Below, piece by piece: positions 43,372 to 52,015 of a stretch of 59,244 bases of DNA. Position numbers and translations under genes: made by a program. Below the pieces are notes generated by a model. It saw only the letters and a program-made list of their open reading frames with translations, ran no database searches and was not told the DNA's origin. Numbering within the stretch: position 1 is the first letter of the stretch; every line of letters starts with the position of its first letter. This DNA comes from Zhongshania sp. (GTDB lineage Bacteria; Pseudomonadota; Gammaproteobacteria; Pseudomonadales; Spongiibacteraceae). The stretch covers positions 1 to 59,244 of the forward strand of contig NZ_JARGNU010000020.1 of the NCBI RefSeq assembly GCF_029212375.1. The letters are read 5' to 3'.

Positions 43372-44781
43372 ATGAACACTTTATCTTTAGACCCAAATTT
43401 ACAGGCGGCCTTTGGCACGCTTCGTCGTGGCTATGCCGATGAGCGCTTTCCCAGTTTAAAGACCCGCGTAGACCGTCTCACTCGTTTACGGGCGTTGTTG
43501 GTAGAGAACGAAACCGCGCTGTGCGCTGCGTTGTCAGCCGATTTTGGCTATCGCTCGGCAGATCAAAGCTCCTTTGCAGAAATTACCACCACCATCAAGT
43601 CGGTGAATTACGCCCTTAAGAATCTTAAATTTTGGATGCAGGCTTCGCGGCGCAGCCCCGATTTTAGCCTGTGGCTGAGTGGTGCTAAAACCTCGACCCA
43701 AGCCTTTCCAAAAGGTGTGGTGGGTATTGTCAGCCCGTGGAATTTCCCGATAAATCTTGCGCTGTCGCCGCTGGTGTCGGTGTTGGCGGCGGGCAATCGG
43801 GCCTTAATAAAACCTTCGGAATTTACCCCAGCCAGCTCGGCCTTACTTGGGGAGCTTATAGCCAAATATTTTGCCGACACCGAGGTTGCCGTGGTGTGTG
43901 GTGAGGCGGCGCTGGCGCAGCAATTTGTAACACTGCCCTTTGATCATCTTATTTATACCGGCGGTGAAACCGTGGCCCGCCATATTATGGCCGCAGCAGC
44001 CGTTAATTTGGTGCCGCTAACCTTGGAATTAGGCGGCAAGTCGCCGGTGATTGTTAGCGAGTCTGCCAACTTAAAAAAGACCGCGCAGCGCATCGCCTTT
44101 GGCAAGTATTTCAACGCTGGCCAAATCTGTATTGCCCCAGATTATTTGATGATCGCCGCCGACCGGCTCGAAGAGTTTCTTAACTGCCTGGGCGAAGCGG
44201 TAGCGGCAATGAACGCCAACGCAGGCTCGGTAGACAGCGTCACCGTGATTAACGACCGCCATCGTCAGCGCCTGGCCGGCTTGGTGGCCGATTCTGCGGC
44301 GCAGGGCGCGCGGGTCGTCAGCTTTGGCGATGACATCGGCGAACACGCTTACCAGCTGAATATTGTTATTGATGCCCCTGCAAATACCAAAATCTGTAGT
44401 GAAGAAATTTTCGGGCCGCTGCTGCTTATTAAAACCATCGGTAATTTAGACGAGCAACTATCTGAAATTCGCCGTGGTGGCCACCCTCTGGTGATTTATT
44501 ACTTTGGTAGCGATGACCGCGAATTTAAGGCTATTGCCGAGCAGACGTGTTCTGGCGCACTAGTAAAAAACGACGTGATATTTCAATACGCCAATGATGA
44601 CCTGCCCTTTGGCGGGGTGGGCCGCAGCGGTATGGGTAAGTATCGCGGCCTCGACGGCTTTAATGAGTTTTCACATACACGGGCGATATTTAAGTCTGGC
44701 TGGCTGGATATTTCCGGCTGGGTGACGCCGCCCTACACCCCCCAGTTCAGAATACTTAATAAAATAATGAGGAAGATATGA
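43372..44781 (+). CDS. Aldehyde dehydrogenase, coniferyl-aldehyde-dehydrogenase-like
   Basis: 469 residues. The short C-terminus (RILNKIMRKI) and overall layout resemble the coniferyl aldehyde dehydrogenase/fatty aldehyde dehydrogenase branch. ELGGKSPVIV (Glu near 220) and FNAGQICIAPDYLM (catalytic Cys near 251) are present. It oxidises an aldehyde to an acid with NAD(P)+. Its stop overlaps the P450 ATG by four bases, so the two products very likely act in sequence. Confidence 0.92.
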   Translation: MNTLSLDPNLQAAFGTLRRGYADERFPSLKTRVDRLTRLRALLVENETALCAALSADFGYRSADQSSFAEITTTIKSVNYALKNLKFWMQASRRSPDFSLWLSGAKTSTQAFPKGVVGIVSPWNFPINLALSPLVSVLAAGNRALIKPSEFTPASSALLGELIAKYFADTEVAVVCGEAALAQQFVTLPFDHLIYTGGETVARHIMAAAAVNLVPLTLELGGKSPVIVSESANLKKTAQRIAFGKYFNAGQICIAPDYLMIAADRLEEFLNCLGEAVAAMNANAGSVDSVTVINDRHRQRLAGLVADSAAQGARVVSFGDDIGEHAYQLNIVIDAPANTKICSEEIFGPLLLIKTIGNLDEQLSEIRRGGHPLVIYYFGSDDREFKAIAEQTCSGALVKNDVIFQYANDDLPFGGVGRSGMGKYRGLDGFNEFSHTRAIFKSGWLDISGWVTPPYTPQFRILNKIMRKI

Positions 44782-46034
44782 GTAGTCATGTACTTGAAAA
44801 TAGCGCAGATGATTTGAGCCTAGTCGTTGCCAATATGCTGGCGCCGGAATGTATTCAAAATCCCTATCCGGTGTATAAAAAGCTCCGTGGCCAGCCGCCG
44901 GTAAATGGTTTGCTCGACTACCCGCCGGGCACAGTGCCAGGGGTGGATACGCCATTTCCCGCGTGGGTGATTACCCGCTATGCAGATGTGGACTATGTGC
45001 TTAGCAATCCCGATATTTTTTCATCGGAAGATCCTATGCAGGCAAATTCCAGTGCGCCGAGCTTAATGTTGGTCAATCACGATAAGCCGCGCCATACCGA
45101 ATTGCGCAATCTCGCCAAAATGGCGTTCACCCCCAAGCGAATTCACGACAATATTGTGGCGCGATTGCGCAATGACGTTAGCACCATTATCGACCACAAC
45201 CTTGGCGTGACCATCGATTTTATGACCGAGGTCGCGGGGGTGATTCCCGCTATGGTAATGACCTATTTGATGGGCTTACCCAAAGAAGATTACAAAAAAC
45301 TCGTGCGCTGGGCCAATGCCTTTATGGTGTCTTCAGATTTTACGCCCGAAGAGCGGCAAAGCTGTAATGAAGAGTTATTCCATTACTTTGTTGCCAAAGT
45401 GGGGGAGCGCTACCACAACATAGAAGCGGGTAATGAGGTTACAGACGACTTAATGACCGCCTTTATTACCGCCGAGTACGAGGGCAATGGCCTGAGTAAG
45501 GAAGAGGTTATTTTGTTCTGCATCACCTTGGTGGTGGCTGGCGCCGAAACGACGACCTATTTCCTCGGCAATTTGATGGGCGTGCTGCTAGAAGACAACA
45601 GCTGGTTTGAACGCCTCAAGCAAGACCGCAGTTTAATTCGCCCCTTTATGGAAGAGAGTCTGCGGCGCGATGGCCCGCCGCAGCGTTTATTCCGCTGTGT
45701 TACACAAGACTGCGATATTGGTGGCCAGCAGATTAAGTCTGGCGATTGGGTGGCCTTTTTTATGGCTGCGGCCAATCACGATGAGTCGGTATTTGAAAAT
45801 CCCGAGCAATTTAATATCAATCGCAAAAATGCCAACAAACACTTCACCTTTGGTCGTGGTATTCATCATTGCTTGGGCGCGCCTTTAGCGCGTATTGAAG
45901 GTGAGATTATGTTGAATATGATTTTAGATAAATGCACCGGAGTGGAGGGCAGCTTATTAAATTCTAGCCGTCAATCCGGCGGTTTACTGGCCTATGGCTT
46001 TAGTACCTTGCCCTTAACATTAGCGTCAAGCTAA
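44778..46034 (+). CDS. Cytochrome P450
   Basis: 418 residues, soluble class-I bacterial type. I-helix VVAGAETTTYFLG (residues 252-264), K-helix ESLRR (ExxR near 292) and the heme loop FGRGIHHCLGAPLARIEGE with Cys near residue 364. NPYPVYKKLRGQPP at the N-terminus is typical. No ferredoxin or reductase gene adjoins it, although such P450s need one. It follows the ALDH with a four-base overlap, so a hydroxylation feeding aldehyde oxidation is likely. CYP subfamily not assigned. Confidence 0.95.
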   Translation: MSSHVLENSADDLSLVVANMLAPECIQNPYPVYKKLRGQPPVNGLLDYPPGTVPGVDTPFPAWVITRYADVDYVLSNPDIFSSEDPMQANSSAPSLMLVNHDKPRHTELRNLAKMAFTPKRIHDNIVARLRNDVSTIIDHNLGVTIDFMTEVAGVIPAMVMTYLMGLPKEDYKKLVRWANAFMVSSDFTPEERQSCNEELFHYFVAKVGERYHNIEAGNEVTDDLMTAFITAEYEGNGLSKEEVILFCITLVVAGAETTTYFLGNLMGVLLEDNSWFERLKQDRSLIRPFMEESLRRDGPPQRLFRCVTQDCDIGGQQIKSGDWVAFFMAAANHDESVFENPEQFNINRKNANKHFTFGRGIHHCLGAPLARIEGEIMLNMILDKCTGVEGSLLNSSRQSGGLLAYGFSTLPLTLASS

Positions 46035-46089
46035 CTTGGTAAACGCATTTCGAATCAATAATGATGGTATTTAATAAAAGGAAATAGCA

Positions 46090-46521
46090 ATGACTGATAG
46101 CGACGTAAAGACTCTTGAAACAGCCAACTTAGCCCTAACCAAAGAAATTTTTGTGCGCTTTGGTAATCACGATGTCGATGGCATTGTAGAGCTGCTACAC
46201 GATGAAGCGACCATCGAGTTTTACGGGCCAGCGGCGATCCCTTATGCCGGTGAATACCATGGCAAAACCGAGTGCCGAAAGTTTTTTAGCACGGTGTTGT
46301 CGTCGGTAGATATTCATGTGTTTGACGCCGATGAATTTATTTGTGAGAACGACAGGGTGATTGTGGTTGGCAAACTTAGACTGACCACCAAAACCAATGG
46401 CAATGAAATTAAGTCGCCCTTTGTGCATGTGATTACCTGCAAAGACGGACGCTGGTTGTGGTTCCGCGACTTTATGAACACCGCCGTTGCACAACAGGCG
46501 TTTGCTCCCAATGGCGTTTAA
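46090..46521 (+). CDS. SnoaL/NTF2-like protein
   Basis: 143 residues with the cone-shaped alpha+beta NTF2 fold hallmarks: IFVRFGNHDVDGIVELLHDE, a mid-barrel YAGEYHGKTECRKFFSTV and a final WLWFRDFMNT strand. Relatives include isomerases, hydrolases and dehydratases of polyketides and steroids. Its place after a P450 suggests a pathway enzyme on the same hydrophobic substrate. GGAAATAGCA precedes the ATG. Confidence 0.82.
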   Translation: MTDSDVKTLETANLALTKEIFVRFGNHDVDGIVELLHDEATIEFYGPAAIPYAGEYHGKTECRKFFSTVLSSVDIHVFDADEFICENDRVIVVGKLRLTTKTNGNEIKSPFVHVITCKDGRWLWFRDFMNTAVAQQAFAPNGV

Positions 46522-46894
46522 TCATCGCAGTGTTTATCGCTCAGATGTCGGTTTGTTCGTGCTGCTGGCCACGCCGGTGCTCAATGACTATGTTGTCGAA
46601 TTTTTATTGGGTTTTGGCGAAAGTGATATTTATCGCGGCGGCGCCAAGGCTGCGATAAATACCTTTGTTGGCGTTGCTGGGGTGCTTGGGCTTGGCTTTG
46701 CGTTATTACGGCTGCAATTGGCAGATTCGCGGGCAATAGTCGGTATTAGCTTGTTTGTAAAAACGAGCGCCGCCGCTTGGTTGTTGTTTGCCTATATGCA
46801 GGGCGTGTCGCCGGCGTTTATGGCCTTGGCGGCCGCCGATTTTATGTCGGCGCTGCTTTTATTGAGGGCATTAGTGAGTCGAAATGAGTCTTAA
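46511..46894 (+). CDS. Small multi-pass membrane protein
   Basis: 127 residues from ATG 46511, which overlaps the end of the SnoaL-like gene by 11 bases. Four hydrophobic helices include GLFVLLATPVLNDYVVEFLL, INTFVGVAGVLGLGFALLRL and FMALAAADFMSALLLLRALV. No family recognised. The tight overlap suggests a role with the P450 cluster, perhaps transport or membrane association. Confidence 0.7.
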   Translation: MAFNHRSVYRSDVGLFVLLATPVLNDYVVEFLLGFGESDIYRGGAKAAINTFVGVAGVLGLGFALLRLQLADSRAIVGISLFVKTSAAAWLLFAYMQGVSPAFMALAAADFMSALLLLRALVSRNES

Positions 46895-46975
46895 TTTATA
46901 AGCTAATAAAAGCAAAGCTATAAAAATTGCAGTGTATATAACAATAAATAGTTTTATAAAAATGGTGAGTGCCCA

Positions 46976-49321
46976 ATGAGAATTCAATACAAAAAACTGT
47001 GTTTAGCAATGGTCGCAAGCGCGGGAACGGTGGCTTCTGTTCCCAGCATGGCAGCTGGCCAAGGCAGTCGTTTAATAGAAGAGGTGATGGTTACTGCCCA
47101 AAAGCGCGAGGAAGATTCCCAAGATATTCCCATTATGATTAGCGCCTTTAGCAGTCAAAAACTCGATGCTATGGGCGTGGAGTCGACAGCCGATTTACAA
47201 AAAGTAACGCCTGGCCTGACCTTTACTTATGCCTATGGCTACACGGTTATTTATTTGCGTGGGGTGGGCAGTGATGCGTTTTTGCCCAATGCAGACCCCA
47301 GTATTGCCACCTACATCGACGGCATTAATATTGGTCCTAGCCAGGGTAAGCAAGACACCCTTGGCGCAGTAAAACGGGTGGAAGTACTTAAAGGCCCGCA
47401 GGGCACCTTGTTTGGTCGCAATGCCACTGGCGGCGCCATTAGTATTATTACCGAAGATCCGCCAGAGCAGTTTGGTGGTTACTTAAAAACTGAATTCGGT
47501 AACTACAACGCTCGAGAAAATCAGCTCTATTTCGGCCTGCCAATTGGTGAGCATTTTGGCGCTACCGTTTCCTTGTTTGAGAGCTATCAAGATTTGTACG
47601 GCCGCAATGAAGTTTACGGTGAAGCTGGACCAATGCGCGATGAGTTTGCCGAGGGCGCCCGTGTGAAATTGCGCTGGGACCCTACCGACAGCTTTGCCAT
47701 GACCTTAATTGCCGCATACGGAAACCAGTTTTCGAGCAATTCGCTGTCTCAGGAAAACACGCGGCCATCGCCGCTATTGGGTGGCGGTGTAGAGCCAGAT
47801 GAGCTAGATCGGGTGTGGCACAATAATGATCTGGGCGGCAACTCCACCATGAACGAACTCTACGGCGGTATTGTTGAGTGGCATCCTGGTCCGGTAGACG
47901 TGAAGTTTATTTACTCAGAAAATTACGCGGTGGTTGACGAGGCCCATTACGATTTGGACTCTACCGAAAAAGCCGAGGCCTATTTTTACAGCGCCGATCA
48001 GTTCAATGATCAGAAAACCTATGAGTTGCAAATCTTATCCAATGAAGACACTTGGCTGGCCGACGACGTTGAGTGGGTAGCGGGGCTTTATCGTTTAGAG
48101 GGCGAGGGCGGTTTTGGCAGCTTATACCTCACCTTGAATGCGGTCGGTGTGGCGGCGTCGGCACTGGGCTTGCCGAGTTTATTGGCGCCAATTATTGGCC
48201 CGCTATTAAACTCCACGCCAGATATTGTGCTCGGTAACGGCGGTATTCTCACCACCGAGTCGAATTCTGCGTATGCGCAGGCAACGTGGTTTACCACTAA
48301 TTGGTTAAATATTACTGCGGGTGTGCGCTATCAAGAAGAAGTGCGCGGCATTACCAATAGCTATTTAGATGTGGTTAGCCCGCTGGCGGGTGACCCGCCA
48401 AACGAGTATTACCGCTCCGGTGATCGCTCGCAAAATACTCGGCTCTCTAATTTTAGCGCGCCGGATTTAGAAGAGAATACCGTGTCGCCGCGTATTGCCC
48501 TGCAAATATTTCCCGCAGAGAATATCCAGTTGTTCGCCTCGGCGCAGCGTGGTTACAAAAGCCCTACCTACAATATTGTTAACTTCTTTACTAACCCCGA
48601 CCCGGTCGAGCGCGAAGAGGCCACCGCTTTTGAATTGGGGATTAAGACGGACTTGATGGATGGCACACTGCGTTTAAACGGCGCGTTGTTTAAAACCAAA
48701 ATAGACGGTTTGCTCACCGCTCTGGTGGCGATTCCCTCTGGCGGGGTGGTGACGTTTAAAAACGCCGGTACTGGCGAAATTGAAGGGGCCGAGATCGACT
48801 TCCAATGGCAGCCAATGCCGAGTTGGAATGCGGGTTTAGTGATTACCGGCGGCGCCACCTATTTAGATGCGATTTATACAGACTATAAAGACGGCGCTGG
48901 CTTTGATGACGACACCGGCCTGTACTTTGGTTCCGATAGCCTAGTGGGCGACACTTCTCGTGACTTTAGCGGCAACCGCATTGTGCGCACGCCACGCTTT
49001 AGCTCCAGTGTGTCGGCCAACCAGTTTGTGAGTTTAGGGGATATTGGCGATCTCGAATTTGGCGTTGACTACTACTTTAACGGTGGCTACAACACCACGC
49101 CGCAAAACTCGCCCTTTTACGAGCAGAGCCAATTCGAAACTTGGTCTGCGCGAGTTTCTTATTTTTACGATCCCCTCGGCTTGCAGCTAACGGGCTTTGT
49201 TAATAATGCGAAGGACGAACAATACACCCAAGCAATGGTGCAGCAAGACTTTGGTCGCACCGTTACCCTAGCGCCGCCGCGCACATATGGTCTGCGGCTA
49301 AAGTGGGATTTTGGCGGTTAA
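46976..49321 (+). CDS. TonB-dependent outer-membrane receptor
   Basis: 781 residues. Signal peptide (cleavage near PSMAAGQ, residue 27), then a TonB-box-like EEVMVTAQKREEDSQ, a plug domain (STADLQKVTPGLTF, VEVLKGPQGTLFGRNATGGA) and a long beta barrel ending in GLRLKWDFGG with a C-terminal aromatic. This layout is typical of marine gammaproteobacterial receptors for hydrophobic or large substrates. Its adjacency to the P450 operon suggests it imports the substrate. A small secreted protein follows. Confidence 0.95.
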   Translation: MRIQYKKLCLAMVASAGTVASVPSMAAGQGSRLIEEVMVTAQKREEDSQDIPIMISAFSSQKLDAMGVESTADLQKVTPGLTFTYAYGYTVIYLRGVGSDAFLPNADPSIATYIDGINIGPSQGKQDTLGAVKRVEVLKGPQGTLFGRNATGGAISIITEDPPEQFGGYLKTEFGNYNARENQLYFGLPIGEHFGATVSLFESYQDLYGRNEVYGEAGPMRDEFAEGARVKLRWDPTDSFAMTLIAAYGNQFSSNSLSQENTRPSPLLGGGVEPDELDRVWHNNDLGGNSTMNELYGGIVEWHPGPVDVKFIYSENYAVVDEAHYDLDSTEKAEAYFYSADQFNDQKTYELQILSNEDTWLADDVEWVAGLYRLEGEGGFGSLYLTLNAVGVAASALGLPSLLAPIIGPLLNSTPDIVLGNGGILTTESNSAYAQATWFTTNWLNITAGVRYQEEVRGITNSYLDVVSPLAGDPPNEYYRSGDRSQNTRLSNFSAPDLEENTVSPRIALQIFPAENIQLFASAQRGYKSPTYNIVNFFTNPDPVEREEATAFELGIKTDLMDGTLRLNGALFKTKIDGLLTALVAIPSGGVVTFKNAGTGEIEGAEIDFQWQPMPSWNAGLVITGGATYLDAIYTDYKDGAGFDDDTGLYFGSDSLVGDTSRDFSGNRIVRTPRFSSSVSANQFVSLGDIGDLEFGVDYYFNGGYNTTPQNSPFYEQSQFETWSARVSYFYDPLGLQLTGFVNNAKDEQYTQAMVQQDFGRTVTLAPPRTYGLRLKWDFGG

Positions 49322-49407
49322 TGATGCTTGCCTTGCCGGAGCCTCTACCTGTGGGACGATGGGTGAGTGCTTCGGTTTTTTAATAATACTGAAAAGGATG
49401 AAGTGAT

Positions 49408-49830
49408 ATGACAAAGATAAAAAATTACGCTTGCTTAACGCGTACCCTTGGATGTTTCACCTTGTCGTTAATGGTGAGCTCGGTGAGTTTTGCCCAAGAG
49501 GGCGTGGCGAATTTGCTCAGCCTGAGCGCGGGTCCTAGTGCGGCGCTGTTTGCACCAGTACTGGACTTGGGGTTGTTGCCGCGCAGTGTCCAAAACGGCG
49601 GGGTGGTGTTTCAGGCTGGTGAAGATATTGTACTGGGCGACTTAGGACCGGTAGGGACGGTAATTGGTTTGGGCGGGCCATTAAAGGGCCAATTAATTCC
49701 GGTGCTGGATGTGCTAATGGAGAATCCACTGGGCCTGGGTGATTATTTGCTGGCGGGGGGCACGCTAATTTCCAAAGAGCTTGCGCTGCCGCCAATACCG
49801 ATTGTAAACGCGCCATTAACAGGCTTGTAA
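49408..49830 (+). CDS. Secreted hydrophobic protein of unknown function
   Basis: 140 residues with a signal peptide (hydrophobic core CFTLSLMVSSVSFAQ, cleavage near residue 30). The mature chain is rich in Leu, Gly, Val and Pro, with repeated turns such as LGDLGPVGTVIGLGGPLKG and LGLGDYLLAGG, almost no charges and no cysteines. No family recognised. It is 86 bases downstream of the TonB receptor and probably co-transcribed, so a role in capturing or holding a hydrophobic substrate is a reasonable guess. GAAAAGGATG lies before the ATG. Confidence 0.7.
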   Translation: MTKIKNYACLTRTLGCFTLSLMVSSVSFAQEGVANLLSLSAGPSAALFAPVLDLGLLPRSVQNGGVVFQAGEDIVLGDLGPVGTVIGLGGPLKGQLIPVLDVLMENPLGLGDYLLAGGTLISKELALPPIPIVNAPLTGL

Positions 49831-49832
49831 GC

Positions 49833-50054
49833 TCAGCGTAGCAAAGGTCTTAGCATTCCCTCTAGGCCGTTGAGTTTAATTTCGTACATGAGGCCCAGCT
49901 GCTCGCCAAGCTTTCCTGCCGGAAAACCCTGTTTGTGAAACCACACTAAATAGGGCTCCGGCAACTCTAGTAATTTTCGGCCCTTGTATTTACCAAAGGG
50001 CATCACTTGATTAACCGCGTCGATCAATTGCTGAGGGTTCTGCTCAAGATCCAT
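49833..50054 (-). CDS. DUF3820 family protein
   Basis: 73 residues with the family core VMPFGKYKGRKLLELPEPYL, then WFHKQGFPAGKLGEQLGLMYE. DUF3820 proteins are small and of unknown role. Its ATG overlaps the TetR-family stop (TAATG), so it is translated with the regulator. Confidence 0.85.
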   Translation of the reverse strand: MDLEQNPQQLIDAVNQVMPFGKYKGRKLLELPEPYLVWFHKQGFPAGKLGEQLGLMYEIKLNGLEGMLRPLLR

Positions 50055-50734
50055 TAGTGCTCGCCAGTGATGTTGTTGTTGGCAAGGGCGCTACTTTCTG
50101 AGCTTTGCCACAAACTGGCGCCAAGGGCGATGAGCCGCAGCTGCTTTTCGGCAAGATTGATTAGCTCCGCGTCATCTTCGCCGCGGGGCCTTGCCATCAA
50201 TTGTTGGTTTACGATTTGAATCATGGACCTGATCATTAAATTGGCGAGCATCCGTAAATCGGCCTCACTCCAGTTTTCATTGGCAACAATGCGGCCTAAG
50301 TCGCGGGCGAGTTCCGCCTCTAATTGTTTGAATTCATCATTGATTGCCTCGCGGACACAGGCAACACCACCAAAGGTTTCGCGAGCAATAAACTGAAACT
50401 GACGGCGGTGGGCGCGCACGTAAGTGATAAACGTCTCTACTGAACGGCGAATGATCAATTCTTTTGGCAGCGGGTTGGCGCGCACGGTAATGAGCATCGC
50501 GCGCAGGGTGCTGAAAGAGGATGTCACCAGTTCCAGTCCAAGGGTATTCATGTCTGGAAAATGTCGGTAAAAGGCGCCGGGTGTAATGCCAACCTCGCGG
50601 GTGACCTCACGAAGACTAATCGCATCGAAACTCTTGTCGCGGCGAATGAGCTCCAGTACCGCTTCGAGCAGTGCCTGACGTGTGTTGATCAGGGTGTCAC
50701 TGTGGCTGCGGTGGCGTTTTTGGGGGCGACTCAT
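50054..50734 (-). CDS. TetR-family fatty-acid regulator, FabR/DesT-like
   Basis: 226 residues with a TetR HTH (SLREVTREVGITPGAFYRHF, residues about 41-60) and a ligand domain with MIRSMIQIVNQQLM, like FabR and DesT, which sense the unsaturated-to-saturated acyl-CoA ratio. It sits next to, but does not share an operon start with, the desaturase genes; a DesT-like box lies at the head of that operon. It probably represses it. Confidence 0.85.
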   Translation of the reverse strand: MSRPQKRHRSHSDTLINTRQALLEAVLELIRRDKSFDAISLREVTREVGITPGAFYRHFPDMNTLGLELVTSSFSTLRAMLITVRANPLPKELIIRRSVETFITYVRAHRRQFQFIARETFGGVACVREAINDEFKQLEAELARDLGRIVANENWSEADLRMLANLMIRSMIQIVNQQLMARPRGEDDAELINLAEKQLRLIALGASLWQSSESSALANNNITGEH

Positions 50735-50840
50735 TGGGGCTGACTACTCTGGCTTTGCTAGGTTAATGGGCTTAAGTGTACAAGCCTCAGCAGGCTGAGG
50801 CTACGACTTGTATTTAAACCTAGCCCAGCGGCTAGAGGTT

Positions 50841-51989
50841 TTAGGCTGCTAAAGGGCGTGGCGTATTGCGTGGTGGTAGCGCTAATTTAAAGATCTTCAT
50901 CCATACCGTGGCATACTGGCTATATAGCGGGCCAGTATTGTAGGGCAGGCCGTATTTCTCGCAGATTTGGCGAACTTCTACTGACATTTCTGCATAGCGG
51001 TGAGCGGGTACATCTGGAAATAGGTGGTGTTCAATCTGGTGCGACAAATTGCCACTCATTACATGGAAAAGCTTGCCGCCGCTGAGATTGGCTGAACCAA
51101 GCAATTGCCGGTAATACCATTGGCCGCGACTTTCGTTTTCGCAGGATGCTTCGGTGAAGGTGTGTACACCATCGGGAAAGTGGCCGCAAAAGATTATGGA
51201 GAAGCTCCAAATATTGCGTATAACACTCGCGCTGGCATTGGCGGCTAGAATGATCGGAAAGAATGGCCCAGCGAGGGCGGGATACAGAATAAAGTCTTTA
51301 CCCCAAATTTGGGCAGTTTTGCGAAGTGACTGCTTTAACTTTGGCCACACGTCTTTAAAGGTTTTGCGGCCAGCGCGAAGACTGTCCATTTCGACGTCGT
51401 GTAGGGCAACACCCATATCAAAAAGCAGCATTAGCAATGTCGCGAAAATAGGGTTGGCAAGATAGGCTGGGTGCCATTTTTGCGCAGGATCCATGCGTAA
51501 GATTCCGTAGCCGATATCCCGATCTTTACCCAAAATATTGGTATAAGTGTGGTGCTCGTAATTATGGGAATTTGCCCACTGTGAACCCGGACAGTTAGTG
51601 TCCCAGTCATAGTGGCGTGAATGAAAGCGTGGGTCGCCCATCCAGTCGTACTGGCCGTGAATGATATTGTGGCCAATTTCCATATTGTCGAGAATTTTGG
51701 CAATGCCAAGCCCAATGCTACCGGCGCTTAATAGCAGCCAGAATAGCGGCCAACTGGCGATGTTTAGTGCAATGCTAAAGCCGAACAGCTCGGCGGGTAA
51801 AAATAACAACGATGCAAAAATACTAAGGCGAGCGCCAATGGTGAGCAGGTCGTGAATTCGCATCAGTTTTTTGATGTAGCGGGCATCACGCTCGCCGCGA
51901 TCGGCAAGGGCGCGCTGCTTTACGGCTTCTATTTCGCTGCCAAAGGCATCGAGTAACTCTGGATTCATTGTTGTGGTATTCGAATTCAT
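50841..51989 (-). CDS. Fatty acyl-CoA desaturase, DesB-like
   Basis: 382 residues with the three histidine boxes: HNIIHGQYDW near residue 107, HNYEHHTYTN near residue 141 and HQIEHHLFPD near residue 313, plus hydrophobic helices between. It forms an unsaturated acyl-CoA at the membrane using the reductase encoded upstream. ATG 51989, seven bases after AGGAGA, is preferred over the upstream ATG at 52016. Confidence 0.94.
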   Translation of the reverse strand: MNSNTTTMNPELLDAFGSEIEAVKQRALADRGERDARYIKKLMRIHDLLTIGARLSIFASLLFLPAELFGFSIALNIASWPLFWLLLSAGSIGLGIAKILDNMEIGHNIIHGQYDWMGDPRFHSRHYDWDTNCPGSQWANSHNYEHHTYTNILGKDRDIGYGILRMDPAQKWHPAYLANPIFATLLMLLFDMGVALHDVEMDSLRAGRKTFKDVWPKLKQSLRKTAQIWGKDFILYPALAGPFFPIILAANASASVIRNIWSFSIIFCGHFPDGVHTFTEASCENESRGQWYYRQLLGSANLSGGKLFHVMSGNLSHQIEHHLFPDVPAHRYAEMSVEVRQICEKYGLPYNTGPLYSQYATVWMKIFKLALPPRNTPRPLAA

Positions 51990-52015
51990 TCTAGTTTCTC
52001 CTGTAATGTGGCTCA

